Origin: JBNKDD01 sp050288085
Lineage (GTDB): Bacteria; Chloroflexota; Anaerolineae; Aggregatilineales; UBA3940
Direction: 5' to 3'
DNA length: 22,972 bases
Assembly: GCA_050288085.1 (NCBI GenBank)
Contig: JBNKDD010000059.1
Location: 1-22,972 of the forward strand
How positions within the stretch are numbered: position 1 is the stretch's first letter; each line of letters starts with the position of its first letter. Positions 14,515 through 22,735 of this stretch are shown here, piece by piece. Made by a program: the position numbers and the translations under genes. The notes beneath the pieces were generated by a model. That model saw nothing but the letters and a program-made list of their open reading frames with translations, made no database searches and was not told where the DNA came from.

Positions 14515-15516
14515 CTATTCGTCAAACATTGCGCCTACCGAGGCTCCCTCGTGAGCACGGCGGATCACCTCGCCCAACATATCGGCAATACTGATCACCT
14601 TCATCTTGGGCAGCAGTTTCTTACCTCGAATCGGAATTGTATCGGTAAAGATGATCTCGCGCACCCTATCCTGGATTTGCTCCAGCCGTTCCCAGGCTGG
14701 CCCGGATAAAACGGCGTGGGTAAATACCAATGTGATTTCCTGTGCGCCCTTTTTATCCAGCAGTTCGATGGCATTACAAATTGAGCCGCCGGTGTCTACC
14801 TCATCGTCTACCAGCAGGACGTCACAGCCCTCAACCGACCCGATCATTGTCAGGGGTTCGGTGATGGTTTCGATGCCGTCAACGCTGGCCTGTGCCCGGA
14901 GTTTCTCGATAAATGCCAGTGGACGATGCAGTGCCCGTGCCCAGTCACGGCCACCTTTGGCAAAACCCAGATCGGTGGTTGCGACCACCAGATTGTCGAG
15001 TGGTACATTTTCCTTGACATATGTCTTCTGTAAGTAGAAAGATCTTAGGACATCGCCGGGGATGTTGAAGAATCCCTGAATCTGACCGGCATGTAGATCG
15101 ACGGTGATGTACCGGTCGGCTCCGGCTACCTGGATCAGGTCAGCGATCAACCGGGCGGTGATCGGGGTGCGGGGCTGGTCTTTTTTATCGGTGCGGCCAT
15201 AGGGGAAATAAGGCAGCACGACCGTAATCCGCCCCGCCGAATCGCGGCGCACTGCGTCGAGGATGATCAGCAGCTCCATAATGTTATCATTGACCGGGCT
15301 GCCCATCCCCTGAACCACGTACACATCCTGCCCGCGTACGCTTTCGCCCAGCTTGACGTAAATATTCTCGTTTGAGAACTTATCGATCGTGCATTCCAAC
15401 ACCGGTACCGGCTGCATACACATCCGCGAAAGGTAATCGGAAATGCCCTGCACAACTTCCGGGTTGCCTGTTCCTGCAATTAATTTGATGTCTCCATACA
15501 TTCCGGGGACGCTCAT
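14515..15516 (-). CDS. prs: Ribose-phosphate pyrophosphokinase (PRPP synthetase)
   Basis: 333 residues, slightly longer than the usual 310-320. It makes PRPP from ribose 5-phosphate and ATP for nucleotide, His and Trp synthesis. Motifs in order: RITVVLPYFPYGRTDKKDQPR (ATP region, about 96-116), VDLHAGQIQGFF (139-150), the flexible-loop IEKLR with K205 and R207, and the PRPP loop LLVDDEVDTGGS (234-245). The segment normally reading SPDxGGxxRA is TTDLGFAKGGRDWARAL (180-196), so this is a divergent member. Start: ATG at 15516 has AGGAG 11 bases upstream; Met6 is an alternative. It lies between MeaB (65 bp) and the small membrane protein. Confidence 0.9.
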   Translation of the reverse strand: MSVPGMYGDIKLIAGTGNPEVVQGISDYLSRMCMQPVPVLECTIDKFSNENIYVKLGESVRGQDVYVVQGMGSPVNDNIMELLIILDAVRRDSAGRITVVLPYFPYGRTDKKDQPRTPITARLIADLIQVAGADRYITVDLHAGQIQGFFNIPGDVLRSFYLQKTYVKENVPLDNLVVATTDLGFAKGGRDWARALHRPLAFIEKLRAQASVDGIETITEPLTMIGSVEGCDVLLVDDEVDTGGSICNAIELLDKKGAQEITLVFTHAVLSGPAWERLEQIQDRVREIIFTDTIPIRGKKLLPKMKVISIADMLGEVIRRAHEGASVGAMFDE

Positions 15517-15581
15517 TTGAATCCTATCTCCTGAAGATTATTAGCATATTTCATGATGGTGCGTTGTAATCTTTCCAAGCC

Positions 15582-16598
15582 CTACACTTCTTTGAGCAGT
15601 AAATCTACCGCCGCCTGGGGAATGAGTTCACGGGCCACCACGCGCTCGATCAGTTTATCGATCTCCCCCTGGTCGATTTGAGCGAGCAGGCGGGCCATTA
15701 AGGTATCCCCCAGTAGGTTGTTAATGTCTGCTACCAATCTGGCCCGTTCGCGGCGGGACAATTCGCCGCTCGTCTGTAAATATGCCCGGTGTGTGGCGAT
15801 CAGCTTGAGCAGGTCTTCGATGCCTTCACCGGTCAGGGCGACCGTCTTCTGGATCGGTACGGCCCAGTTACTTTCGTCCGGTTGGTCATCAACCGGCATG
15901 GCGATCTCAAACAAGCGCCTGTGATGCATCATGCGCTGCTTTTCCGATGAGGTGCCCAGGTCGAGCATGGCCTGTAATGATCGAGCGGTGTTTTCTGCGC
16001 GGGGATCATCGGCCTTGTTGACGGCCAGTATATCGGCGATCTCCAGAATACCGGCCTTGATCGCCTGTACATCGTCGCCCAGACCGGGCGCTTCGACCAC
16101 GATCACGGTCTGGGCATGGCGTGCAATGTCTACTTCGGATTGGCCCGCGCCCACCGTCTCGACCAGCACCACGTCAAAGCCTGCGCCATCCATTGCCTTG
16201 ATCGTGTCAGAGGCCGCTCTTGCCAATCCGCCGAGAGTTCCTCGTGTCGCCATGCTGCGGATAAACACCCCCGGATCACCTGATAGATCACGCATCCGAA
16301 TCCGGTCACCGAGGATTGCCCCACCGGAAAAAGGACTGGTCGGATCAACCGCCAGGATCGCGACCGTCTGATCCTGTTTGCGGTAGGCCAATGCGATCTG
16401 GTTGACCAGCGTGCTTTTACCTGTGCCGGGTGCGCCCGTAATCCCGATGATATGTGCCTGCCCGGTATGGGGAAACAAAAGTGCGAGTGCAGGTAATGCA
16501 CTCGCCGGGTCGTTTTCGATATGCGTAATCAGGCGTGCCAGTGCACGCCGTTTATTTGGGGTGGTAGTCTGATCCAGTATGGCGTCGGTCAGACTCAT
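15582..16598 (-). CDS. meaB: MeaB/ArgK-family GTPase, B12-mutase chaperone
   Basis: 338 residues, full family length. MeaB protects and loads adenosylcobalamin-dependent acyl-CoA mutases using GTP. The P-loop is GITGAPGTGKST (52-63), followed by the family signature VDPTSPFSGGAILGDRIRM (84-102), switch region ETVGAGQSE (147-155), PGLGDDVQAIKAGILE (171-186) and the guanine-specificity NKAD (194-197). The C-terminal helices match the dimerisation region. It starts 3 nt after the B12-binding subunit stop, which strongly supports a chaperone role for that mutase. The ribosome site is weak, consistent with coupled translation. Confidence 0.92.
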   Translation of the reverse strand: MSLTDAILDQTTTPNKRRALARLITHIENDPASALPALALLFPHTGQAHIIGITGAPGTGKSTLVNQIALAYRKQDQTVAILAVDPTSPFSGGAILGDRIRMRDLSGDPGVFIRSMATRGTLGGLARAASDTIKAMDGAGFDVVLVETVGAGQSEVDIARHAQTVIVVEAPGLGDDVQAIKAGILEIADILAVNKADDPRAENTARSLQAMLDLGTSSEKQRMMHHRRLFEIAMPVDDQPDESNWAVPIQKTVALTGEGIEDLLKLIATHRAYLQTSGELSRRERARLVADINNLLGDTLMARLLAQIDQGEIDKLIERVVARELIPQAAVDLLLKEV

Positions 16599-16601
16599 CG
16601 C

Positions 16602-17000
<399 letters not shown>

Positions 17001-17036
17001 CCGAACTCCTTAGTGGTTTTCGCCGCTCTTGATTCG

Positions 17037-17066
17037 ATTATATATAAGGTCAGGTGTCAGCGCCAT
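17037..17066 (-). promoter_or_regulatory. Weak candidate promoter for the B12-subunit/MeaB genes
   Basis: The minus strand has a perfect TATAAT (17037-17042) in a TATATATAAT tract 37 bp before the B12-subunit ATG. No good -35 sits at standard distance: ATGGCG (17061-17066) is three of six at 18 bp, and CTGACA is too close. Confidence 0.3.
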
Positions 17067-17085
17067 GCTTTTTAGCCACTCATCC

Positions 17086-17595
17086 CTATTCTTTAAACAC
17101 CCAACGTGTGGCCGTATTTGGGAAGTCACTTTCCCGCCAGGCGAATACAACCTGGGGGATCAACCGGAGGAAAACCGAATCGGGGTCCTCCTCCGGATCA
17201 GGTCTGAAGGGAGGATATTTCGCTTCGTAAACATCGGCGATTTTTTCCAGAAGCTTTTTATCATTGACCGGTTCCATCTTCCCTTCGAAGATCACGACGT
17301 CGTCACCGCTTTCCAGATGAACGACAACGGCGGGATTGGCGATTAAGTTACGTGTTTTTCGCGCATCGCGACCGGTGCCGAAGTACAGCACCCCGTCCAA
17401 CCACACCCCCCAGACAGGTGCAGAGTGGGGTCTGCCGTCCGGTCGGGTTGACCCGATCCAGTAATTGCGCGATTGGGCCATCTGCTCATCGACCCAATTC
17501 CAATCCAGCATTCCCTCTTTTTTTGTTGAAATGCCATAGCCGGGCATATGCGGTCGACTTTGTTTAGAGTCGCCTCGTTGATCGCTGTGAACCAT
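17086..17595 (-). CDS. PPOX-fold (pyridoxamine 5'-phosphate oxidase-like) protein
   Basis: 169 residues of the flavin/F420/heme-binding split-barrel family. Visible landmarks are NYWIGSTRPDGRPHSAPVWG (44-63), LYFGTGRDARKTRNLIANP (70-88) and VVVHLESGDDVVIFEG (90-105), the three strands and loop that hold the cofactor phosphate in this family. The end (VVFAWRES, then TRWVF) is also typical. F420- or FMN-dependent reductase and plain cofactor binder cannot be told apart by eye. The ATG at 17595 has GGAGG close upstream; Met17 is an alternative start. It lies 34 bp downstream of the DUF3592-like gene. Confidence 0.82.
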   Translation of the reverse strand: MVHSDQRGDSKQSRPHMPGYGISTKKEGMLDWNWVDEQMAQSRNYWIGSTRPDGRPHSAPVWGVWLDGVLYFGTGRDARKTRNLIANPAVVVHLESGDDVVIFEGKMEPVNDKKLLEKIADVYEAKYPPFRPDPEEDPDSVFLRLIPQVVFAWRESDFPNTATRWVFKE

Positions 17596-17629
17596 ATTTC
17601 CTCCAACAACAACAAACCGGCTGACGTTA

Positions 17630-18169
17630 TTATGTGCTTTCCAGAGTTGGGTAACGTTTGGCGTAGATTTTATCCATCCGCCGACCGAGCAGCCCTGAGA
17701 TCATCGTCACCAGCCCGGCCAGAATCAGGAGCGTTCCGCATACCGGTGTATAGGGATCGGTCTGGCCTTCCATGATCGATTTTTTGGGATTGCTTGGATT
17801 ATAGCGAATCTCGACGACTGTACCGTCTCGCAATTCTTCCCAGGCCATGTAGTTTACCCGCTGTTTGCTAGAATAGGTTGCCATCGTATCGTCAAGGTTG
17901 GCAACGCTAAATTCGTATACGATCACACAGCGTTCCCAAAAGCAAGTCGGATCATGAGATGGATCACCGCCGTGACGCCGGTCTACGACTGTTCCCTCGG
18001 TGAATTCGGCTGGCTCGATCAGGCGGCGGCGAATTTCATCTTTTACCATGAGGCCCAGTAGCACCCATCCAAAGTAAATTAAAACCGCCCCTATTGCTAA
18101 CAATAGAGGCGCGAACTTTTTCATCTGCTCAATTTGATCTGCACTCGGCGCTTGTTGTGTGTTATTCAT
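17630..18169 (-). CDS. DUF3592-like two-TM membrane protein
   Basis: 179 residues. TM1 is about 19-42 and TM2 about 143-163. Between them lies a beta-rich extracytoplasmic part with EGTVVDRR, CFWERCVIVYEF and GTVVEIRYNPSNPKKS, the pattern of DUF3592 proteins (a short OB-like domain between two helices). Two cysteines (76 and 81) could form a disulfide outside the cell. Function unknown. TAAGGA seven bases before the ATG is a fair ribosome site, and a possible promoter lies at 18185-18212. It heads the six-gene minus-strand run. Confidence 0.7.
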   Translation of the reverse strand: MNNTQQAPSADQIEQMKKFAPLLLAIGAVLIYFGWVLLGLMVKDEIRRRLIEPAEFTEGTVVDRRHGGDPSHDPTCFWERCVIVYEFSVANLDDTMATYSSKQRVNYMAWEELRDGTVVEIRYNPSNPKKSIMEGQTDPYTPVCGTLLILAGLVTMISGLLGRRMDKIYAKRYPTLEST

Positions 18170-18184
18170 ATCCCTATCCTTACC

Positions 18185-18212
18185 GTTAAAGAAGCGTCAG
18201 CCAAAACGTCAA
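18185..18212 (-). promoter_or_regulatory. Possible promoter for the DUF3592-like gene
   Basis: On the minus strand TTGACG (18207-18212, five of six) and TTTAAC (18185-18190, four of six) are 16 bp apart. They lie after the terminator of the upstream gene and before the ATG at 18169. Confidence 0.4.
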
Positions 18213-18243
18213 CAGTTTACTACATCGTCCCATCGGGCGCGAT

Positions 18244-18285
18244 AAAAACCACAACAAAAACCGGTGAGGAATATCCCTCACCGGT
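18244..18285 (-). terminator. Strong rho-independent terminator of the repeat-protein gene
   Basis: ACCGGTGAGG (18260-18269) pairs perfectly with CCTCACCGGT (18276-18285) around a 6-base loop. On the minus strand the stem is followed by TTTTT and a second TTTTT eight bases on. It lies 26 bp past the stop codon. Confidence 0.85.
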
Positions 18286-18311
18286 GCAATAGACAGACTG
18301 CGGTCGCCATG

Positions 18312-19727
18312 CTACTCGAAGGTGGTGACGATAAAGAAACACTCGGAATATTGTACCCCGTCGGCCAGCTCCCAGGTTCCGGTGAACGGAGTTGTGCCCG
18401 TATCACTGCTGGATTCAACCAGTACCTCGTAGGTTCCAGGCGTCAGTTCGTAGGTTCCGACCGGGCCTTCTTCGGGGCAGGTGTTCGGGCCGACCACTGC
18501 AAAAATCTGACAGGTCACACAGCGATCCAGTTCTTCAATTCGTATCTCCGGCCCATTGAAGACAATCCGCACACTCTCCGGTGAGTCATTCTGTATAATA
18601 ACCACCGATGTGCCGGTGGTGGTAAATCCAGACGAACTCGGTGGGGCGATCTCCCCCGCTCCGGCTTTCTCTGCCTGAACTAACAGGAGTTCGGCTAATA
18701 TCACTTCAACCTCGGCAGCTCGTGAGTCCTCCGGGTAGTCATCAAGGAACTGTTCATAGAAGCCAATCGCTGCCGATAACTCCCCATCTGATTCGCTGCT
18801 TTCTCCACAGTTGTAGAGCAGGTCTGGGATAAAATCACGCCGGTTGGCAATGGTCCGGTTCTTCACCAGGACATTAAACTGATCGCAGGCCGCCGGGTTA
18901 TCCAACAGAGCTTCCGCCGATTGATTGGCTTGAGGGGTTTTGGGATAGTCGGTTAGCAGCGCAAGGTACATGTCAAAAGCCTGCTCCGGCTCGCCCTTAT
19001 CATCGTGTCGTTGGGCGCAGTTGAAGTACAGTGTGGGCATAAACCCATCTCGGTTGGCAATCGCCCCCTCGTATCCGAGAGACTTGGCCTGATCACAAAC
19101 CACGGGGTTATCCAGTAGATCGTCCTCAACCGTATCTGCCAATTCATGATCGGGATAATCCGCCAGGAAATCGCGCTGCCATTCCAGGGCGGTGTCGAAG
19201 TCTTTTTCACCGACATAGATTTGTCCGCAGGCATGGTAGATCAGGGGCAGGTTTGTGTCCGGAACGGGGATCATTGACTCTTCTAGATTGGCACATGCCG
19301 TCGGGTTGGCGAGTTCGTCCGGCCCGGCCCCTTCAAACAGGGCGTTGATCTCATCCTGAGCCAGTTCATTGATCGGCGACGCGCTGTACAATTCGCTGTC
19401 TGTCATATAGGTGGCAAAAGCGGTGCTGTAGTTTCCCTCTTCCCGGTTTGATATCGCTGCCAGGTATCTGGAACACAATCTGTGCGAGGTGCTGACTTCG
19501 TATGCATCCAGTTTATCGTCAGGTATTCGCCCATAACGCTTCAAGGCCAGTTCGCAATCGGCGGCTTCGTAGGCTTTGTCGCCCTGGTTTCTAAAGTACC
19601 GCCGGTAGGCATCTGTAAGCTGCGTGGCGGCGAATATCACAAATATGAGCGCAAGTATAGACAGGCAGCCCCAGAGTAAAGGCCGCTTACGCTTTTTCTC
19701 TGGCGCTGCCTCTGATGGAGTATTCAT
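18312..19727 (-). CDS. Membrane-anchored Cys-rich TPR-like repeat protein
   Basis: 471 residues. A basic N-terminus (KKRKR) precedes one TM helix (about 17-35), so the rest is extracytoplasmic. Residues 50-345 are helical and TPR-like, with three copies of a 66-70-residue unit carrying NPxxC(D/A), then PxLxYxC, then A.xx.xxFLxDYP. The paired Cys are 145/167, 211/237 and 281/307. A Ser/Gly linker (357-373) leads to a beta-rich C-terminal domain with four more Cys (403, 406, 417, 463) and TYELTPGTYEVLVES, similar to small extracellular beta-sandwiches. No enzyme motif is seen; a scaffold or binding role is likely. GGGGAAG precedes the ATG. It follows the lipoprotein gene by 70 bp. Confidence 0.75.
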   Translation of the reverse strand: MNTPSEAAPEKKRKRPLLWGCLSILALIFVIFAATQLTDAYRRYFRNQGDKAYEAADCELALKRYGRIPDDKLDAYEVSTSHRLCSRYLAAISNREEGNYSTAFATYMTDSELYSASPINELAQDEINALFEGAGPDELANPTACANLEESMIPVPDTNLPLIYHACGQIYVGEKDFDTALEWQRDFLADYPDHELADTVEDDLLDNPVVCDQAKSLGYEGAIANRDGFMPTLYFNCAQRHDDKGEPEQAFDMYLALLTDYPKTPQANQSAEALLDNPAACDQFNVLVKNRTIANRRDFIPDLLYNCGESSESDGELSAAIGFYEQFLDDYPEDSRAAEVEVILAELLLVQAEKAGAGEIAPPSSSGFTTTGTSVVIIQNDSPESVRIVFNGPEIRIEELDRCVTCQIFAVVGPNTCPEEGPVGTYELTPGTYEVLVESSSDTGTTPFTGTWELADGVQYSECFFIVTTFE

Positions 19728-19736
19728 TTCTTCCCC

Positions 19737-19748
19737 TGAACAAGTTCA
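19737..19748. other. Inverted repeat TGAAC-AA-GTTCA upstream of the repeat-protein gene
   Basis: A perfect 5-bp inverted repeat 9 bp before the start codon. A separate long-range pair, CCCTGAAC with GTTCAGGG near 19783, could also form. It may be an operator or an RNA stem close to the ribosome site; no factor is assigned. Confidence 0.25.
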
Positions 19749-19797
19749 AATGACCCTTTGAAAGATCATTTTACATCAGGTCGGTTCAGGGTGGAAC

Positions 19798-20799
19798 TTA
19801 TCCTTCTTTGTAGACTAACTCCCCGTTTTCAAACGCGAACCGCACGGTTGTTGCCAGTGACGGGCAGCAGAGGGGATCATCATCATCCTGGACGATCAGG
19901 TCCATGATAATCTCGTTATTCTGAGTGCGGATCGCCTTGACGATGATCCGGTCGCCCAGGAAGGTTGAAGCCTTACTGACCGGCTGGCCGTTCTCATCCA
20001 ATACCACGAACAACTCGTAGAAGCCGCCGGTTCCCCCGGTATTCGTGACGATCACCACCGCCGCATCCTGATCGCCGTCCGCATCCAGATCGCCAAAACC
20101 CATCAGGTCGATCATCCGTGAGTGGATGGGCGATATCGGGTCTTCTTTCTCAAATCCCCCGTCAACCAGGGTATACGGCCCGCCGTTCATCAGCAGGTAA
20201 CTGCCGTTGCGCAGCTTGTCAACTGTCAGGGCTGTGCCAACCGGTGGGATAGTGATGATTATCGCATATTGGGCTTCCTCCCCGGTTGCAACGGCCTTGA
20301 TTGAATAGTCCTGCGAAGCGGGGAGCTTTCCTGTCCAGGTGGTTTGCTCTTCTGTCGACCTGACCAGCGGATTGCCGTCGGACAGCCCGGTCACGGCGAC
20401 GTATACACTTTCACTCGATGACAGGATTGTTACCGTCATGTTCTGCCCTTCGAGTGCAAACAGTTTGTACTCGTCGATCTCGTTAGCGGCAAGGCTTCCT
20501 TCTACCTTTGTGGAAGCGGCACCCGTCTCAAAATAGATTCGCCCTTTTTCCGGTGTTGGCGTTGGGGCTGTAGTTGAGGTAGGCGTGGGGGGCGCTTCGG
20601 TGGCGGTTGGATCCACTTCACCTTCAGGTGTTGGTGTGGGTTCGTTGGTTGTTTCTTCTGCCGGGGTAGCGGTCAGGGTTGGTTGATCGGTTGGTGCTGC
20701 TGCCGTTTCCTGCGGGCTGCTTCCGGGAGTGTTACAGGCTAAGGCCGCCAGACATAGAAATATCAAACTAGCAATCAACATTCTGTGCTTATTGTACAT
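19798..20799 (-). CDS. Lipoprotein with Thr/Pro linker, PPC-like domain and a DxDxDG calcium loop
   Basis: 333 residues. The signal peptide ends at a lipobox (ALAC, lipidated Cys22). A long Thr/Pro/Glu linker (27-85) projects the rest from the membrane. Residues about 92-187 (KVEGSLAANEIDEYKLFALEGQ onward) resemble a bacterial pre-peptidase C-terminal (PPC) beta-domain. The last part has a calcium-loop motif DLDADGDQD (237-245), as in FG-GAP or dockerin-like loops, and a CC pair near the end. It is probably a cell-surface binding protein; the ligand is unknown. GAGG five bases before the ATG supports Met1. It lies upstream of the Cys-rich repeat protein and is divergent from the small gene at 20989. 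Confidence 0.8.
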   Translation of the reverse strand: MYNKHRMLIASLIFLCLAALACNTPGSSPQETAAAPTDQPTLTATPAEETTNEPTPTPEGEVDPTATEAPPTPTSTTAPTPTPEKGRIYFETGAASTKVEGSLAANEIDEYKLFALEGQNMTVTILSSSESVYVAVTGLSDGNPLVRSTEEQTTWTGKLPASQDYSIKAVATGEEAQYAIIITIPPVGTALTVDKLRNGSYLLMNGGPYTLVDGGFEKEDPISPIHSRMIDLMGFGDLDADGDQDAAVVIVTNTGGTGGFYELFVVLDENGQPVSKASTFLGDRIIVKAIRTQNNEIIMDLIVQDDDDPLCCPSLATTVRFAFENGELVYKEG

Positions 20800-20940
20800 A
20801 CAAACCTCATCCCATTGACTATAAGAGGGCGAGAGCCCCTTTGGTACACGTACGACTGCCTATCATAACCCCAGAACAAAATCCGCGAAAATGTCCCCAT
20901 CAATTTGATCAGGATTGTCCCTGTTGCCGGGGTAGGGCGT

Positions 20941-20963
20941 GATATACACTGAAGCTCGACTCA
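20941..20963 (+). promoter_or_regulatory. Promoter-like motif before the 67-residue gene, shared with the next gene
   Basis: GATATACACTG (20941-20951) is followed by CTCGACTCA (20955-20963). Both strings recur, in the other order, at 21208-21228 before the MocR-type gene. TATACA or TACACT could be a -10, but no good -35 is present. It may be a shared regulator site. Confidence 0.35.
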
Positions 20964-20988
20964 GGATAGGTATCAGGAGGTAGGACAG

Positions 20989-21192
20989 ATGATGGATCCG
21001 TGTTATGCAGTGGCGAAGGAACGGCAGCAGGCAATCCTAGATTGGGCGGATCGGCGGCGTTTGCTCAAACAGGCATCACTTGATTGCAAACCATGTCGGC
21101 GCGTGGTTCTGTGGGTTGCCGGTCGGATGAGCGCTTTTCACATCCAGATTCCTGGTGAAAAGCGGCTTGCTCGTCTGCGACCGGGGCGATGA
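20989..21192 (+). CDS. Small basic hypothetical protein, 67 residues
   Basis: The family is not recognised. A near-ideal AGGAGG site eight bases before the ATG makes this a credible small gene. The first half is a charged helix with ERQQAIL and WADRRRLLKQA, followed by a CKPC pair and a basic end (RLARLRPGR). Short proteins with an RQ-x-x-L ... A-x-RRRL helix are common in Actinobacteria and Chloroflexota, but I know no function. It could start at either of two adjacent ATG codons. It lies 73 bp upstream of the MocR-type gene. Confidence 0.55.
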   Translation: MMDPCYAVAKERQQAILDWADRRRLLKQASLDCKPCRRVVLWVAGRMSAFHIQIPGEKRLARLRPGR

Positions 21193-21207
21193 TGCCATGT
21201 CTGCTTT

Positions 21208-21228
21208 CTCGACTCATGATGTACACTG
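21208..21228 (+). promoter_or_regulatory. Promoter-like motif before the MocR-type gene
   Basis: CTCGACTCA (21208-21216) and GATGTACACTG (21218-21228) recur from the region before the 67-residue gene with swapped order. TACACT at 21222-21227 could be a -10 with a leader of about 30 nt to the ATG at 21266. MocR regulators often bind near their own promoter, so self-control is possible. Confidence 0.35.
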
Positions 21229-21265
21229 GTGAGCGTATCGAAATAGGAAATAGCGAAAAACTATT

Positions 21266-22690
21266 ATGCCATTATTCATACAGATCGACTCGGATGGGGA
21301 GAAACCCATCTACCAGCAAATATCCGACCAGATCAAGGATCAGATACGCGCGGGCCAGCTTCCCTTAAACACGCAGCTCCCGCCGATCCGTCACCTGGCG
21401 GAGACGTTAGGCGTTACGCGCAACACCATCCAGACAGCTTATGATGAACTTCAGGCCGACGGCTGGATAGAAGCCTATGTCGGGCGTGGTACTTATATCT
21501 CTCGTTCTGCACAGCTCCACGATCAGATCGCTGCCGTCGGGCATAACCTGACGCCGACCGGTGTGCTGCACGATATGCAAAAGATTTACGAGATACCGGT
21601 GGTTCGCTCGTTAGCTTACACAACCCCGGATAAATCCCTGTTTGATTACCAGGCTTTTGGTAAATATTTCGCCTCAGTGATGGCCGATGTCTATACCTAT
21701 AATGCCCCTGAAGGTGATGTAAAACTCCGGATCGAGATCAGCAAATTGTTGAAGGAGCGTGGTATCCCTGATGCAGCACCCAGCGATATCATCGTGACAA
21801 ATGGGGCTACTCAGGGGCTCTCTCTGATCACGCAGGCCCTGACCAGGCCGGGTGATGTGGTCGTATTGGAAGACCCTGCTCACATGGTTTTGCTGCATAT
21901 TTTCGAAGCGCATCAGGTCAGGCCATTAGCCGTGCCGATGGATGATGAAGGCCCCGATTTGGAGAAGCTGGAACAGATTTGCATCCAACGCCGTCCGCGA
22001 TTCTTCTGCGCAATCCCCAATTTTCATAATCCGACCGGGCGGTTGATGTCCGCCGAGCGCAGGCGTGATCTGTTGAAGCTGGCTGAAAGGCACTCCCTGT
22101 TGATCGTCGAGGATGATATCTATGGAGTCTTTTCCTACGATGGCCCGCCGCTGCCTGCCCTCAAATCTCAGGATGAGAAAGACCTGGTGATCTACGTCAG
22201 CAGCTTTGATAAGACGCTGATGCCCGGTTTACGGATCGGCTATATGATGCCTCCCCGGCAGATGTATCAGCACCTGCTTCAACTCAAGCAGGCCGCCGAC
22301 CTGTGTACATCGCCGGTCTTGCAGCGGGCCTTAGCCATGTTCATCAAGGATGAGCATTACCGAAACCACCTCAAGCGGAACATCCCGATCTACAAACAGC
22401 GTCGTGATCGCCTGTTGGATGCCCTGAAACGCTATATGCCCGATGATGTCCACTGGACGAATCCACGAGGTGGGTATAGCTGCTGGCTAACCCTCCCTGA
22501 CCAGATCGAAACCGCGGCAGTAGTTCACATGGCGATGCGGCAGGGATTCGCCTTTACTCCCGGTGATGTGTTCCTGGTCAACGATCAGACCGCCACATCC
22601 CACCTGCGGATTTGTTTTGCGGGCCAAACCGAACGTTACATCGAAGAAGCGATTCACGTGTTAAGCCAGGTGATCCGAGACTTAAGGTAA
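21266..22690 (+). CDS. MocR-type GntR regulator/PLP aminotransferase
   Basis: 474 residues, the usual MocR length. Residues 1-80 are a GntR winged helix (PIYQQISDQIKDQIRAG, LPPIRHLAETLGVTRNTIQTAYDEL, GRGTYIS). The fold type I aminotransferase domain (about 110-470) has TNGATQGL (178-185), NPTGR (N255), DDIYG (D284, Y286), PLP-lysine K316 in SSFDKT and R323 in GLRIGYM, so PLP binding should be intact. It may be a PLP-sensing regulator or a working aminotransferase with a GntR head. The ATG has no strong ribosome site. The next gene is also a PLP enzyme, which suggests amino-acid metabolism as the shared theme. Confidence 0.9.
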   Translation: MPLFIQIDSDGEKPIYQQISDQIKDQIRAGQLPLNTQLPPIRHLAETLGVTRNTIQTAYDELQADGWIEAYVGRGTYISRSAQLHDQIAAVGHNLTPTGVLHDMQKIYEIPVVRSLAYTTPDKSLFDYQAFGKYFASVMADVYTYNAPEGDVKLRIEISKLLKERGIPDAAPSDIIVTNGATQGLSLITQALTRPGDVVVLEDPAHMVLLHIFEAHQVRPLAVPMDDEGPDLEKLEQICIQRRPRFFCAIPNFHNPTGRLMSAERRRDLLKLAERHSLLIVEDDIYGVFSYDGPPLPALKSQDEKDLVIYVSSFDKTLMPGLRIGYMMPPRQMYQHLLQLKQAADLCTSPVLQRALAMFIKDEHYRNHLKRNIPIYKQRRDRLLDALKRYMPDDVHWTNPRGGYSCWLTLPDQIETAAVVHMAMRQGFAFTPGDVFLVNDQTATSHLRICFAGQTERYIEEAIHVLSQVIRDLR

Positions 22691-22735
22691 GCTGCATTTT
22701 ATTCCTATCTACAAACACAGAAAGGTATCTGACCG

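Noticed and set aside
20824..20838. GGGC-GAGA-GCCC hairpin before the lipoprotein gene as terminator
   Set aside because: The stem has only four pairs and lacks a T-run; it is within the 5' region of the lipoprotein gene, not after a gene.
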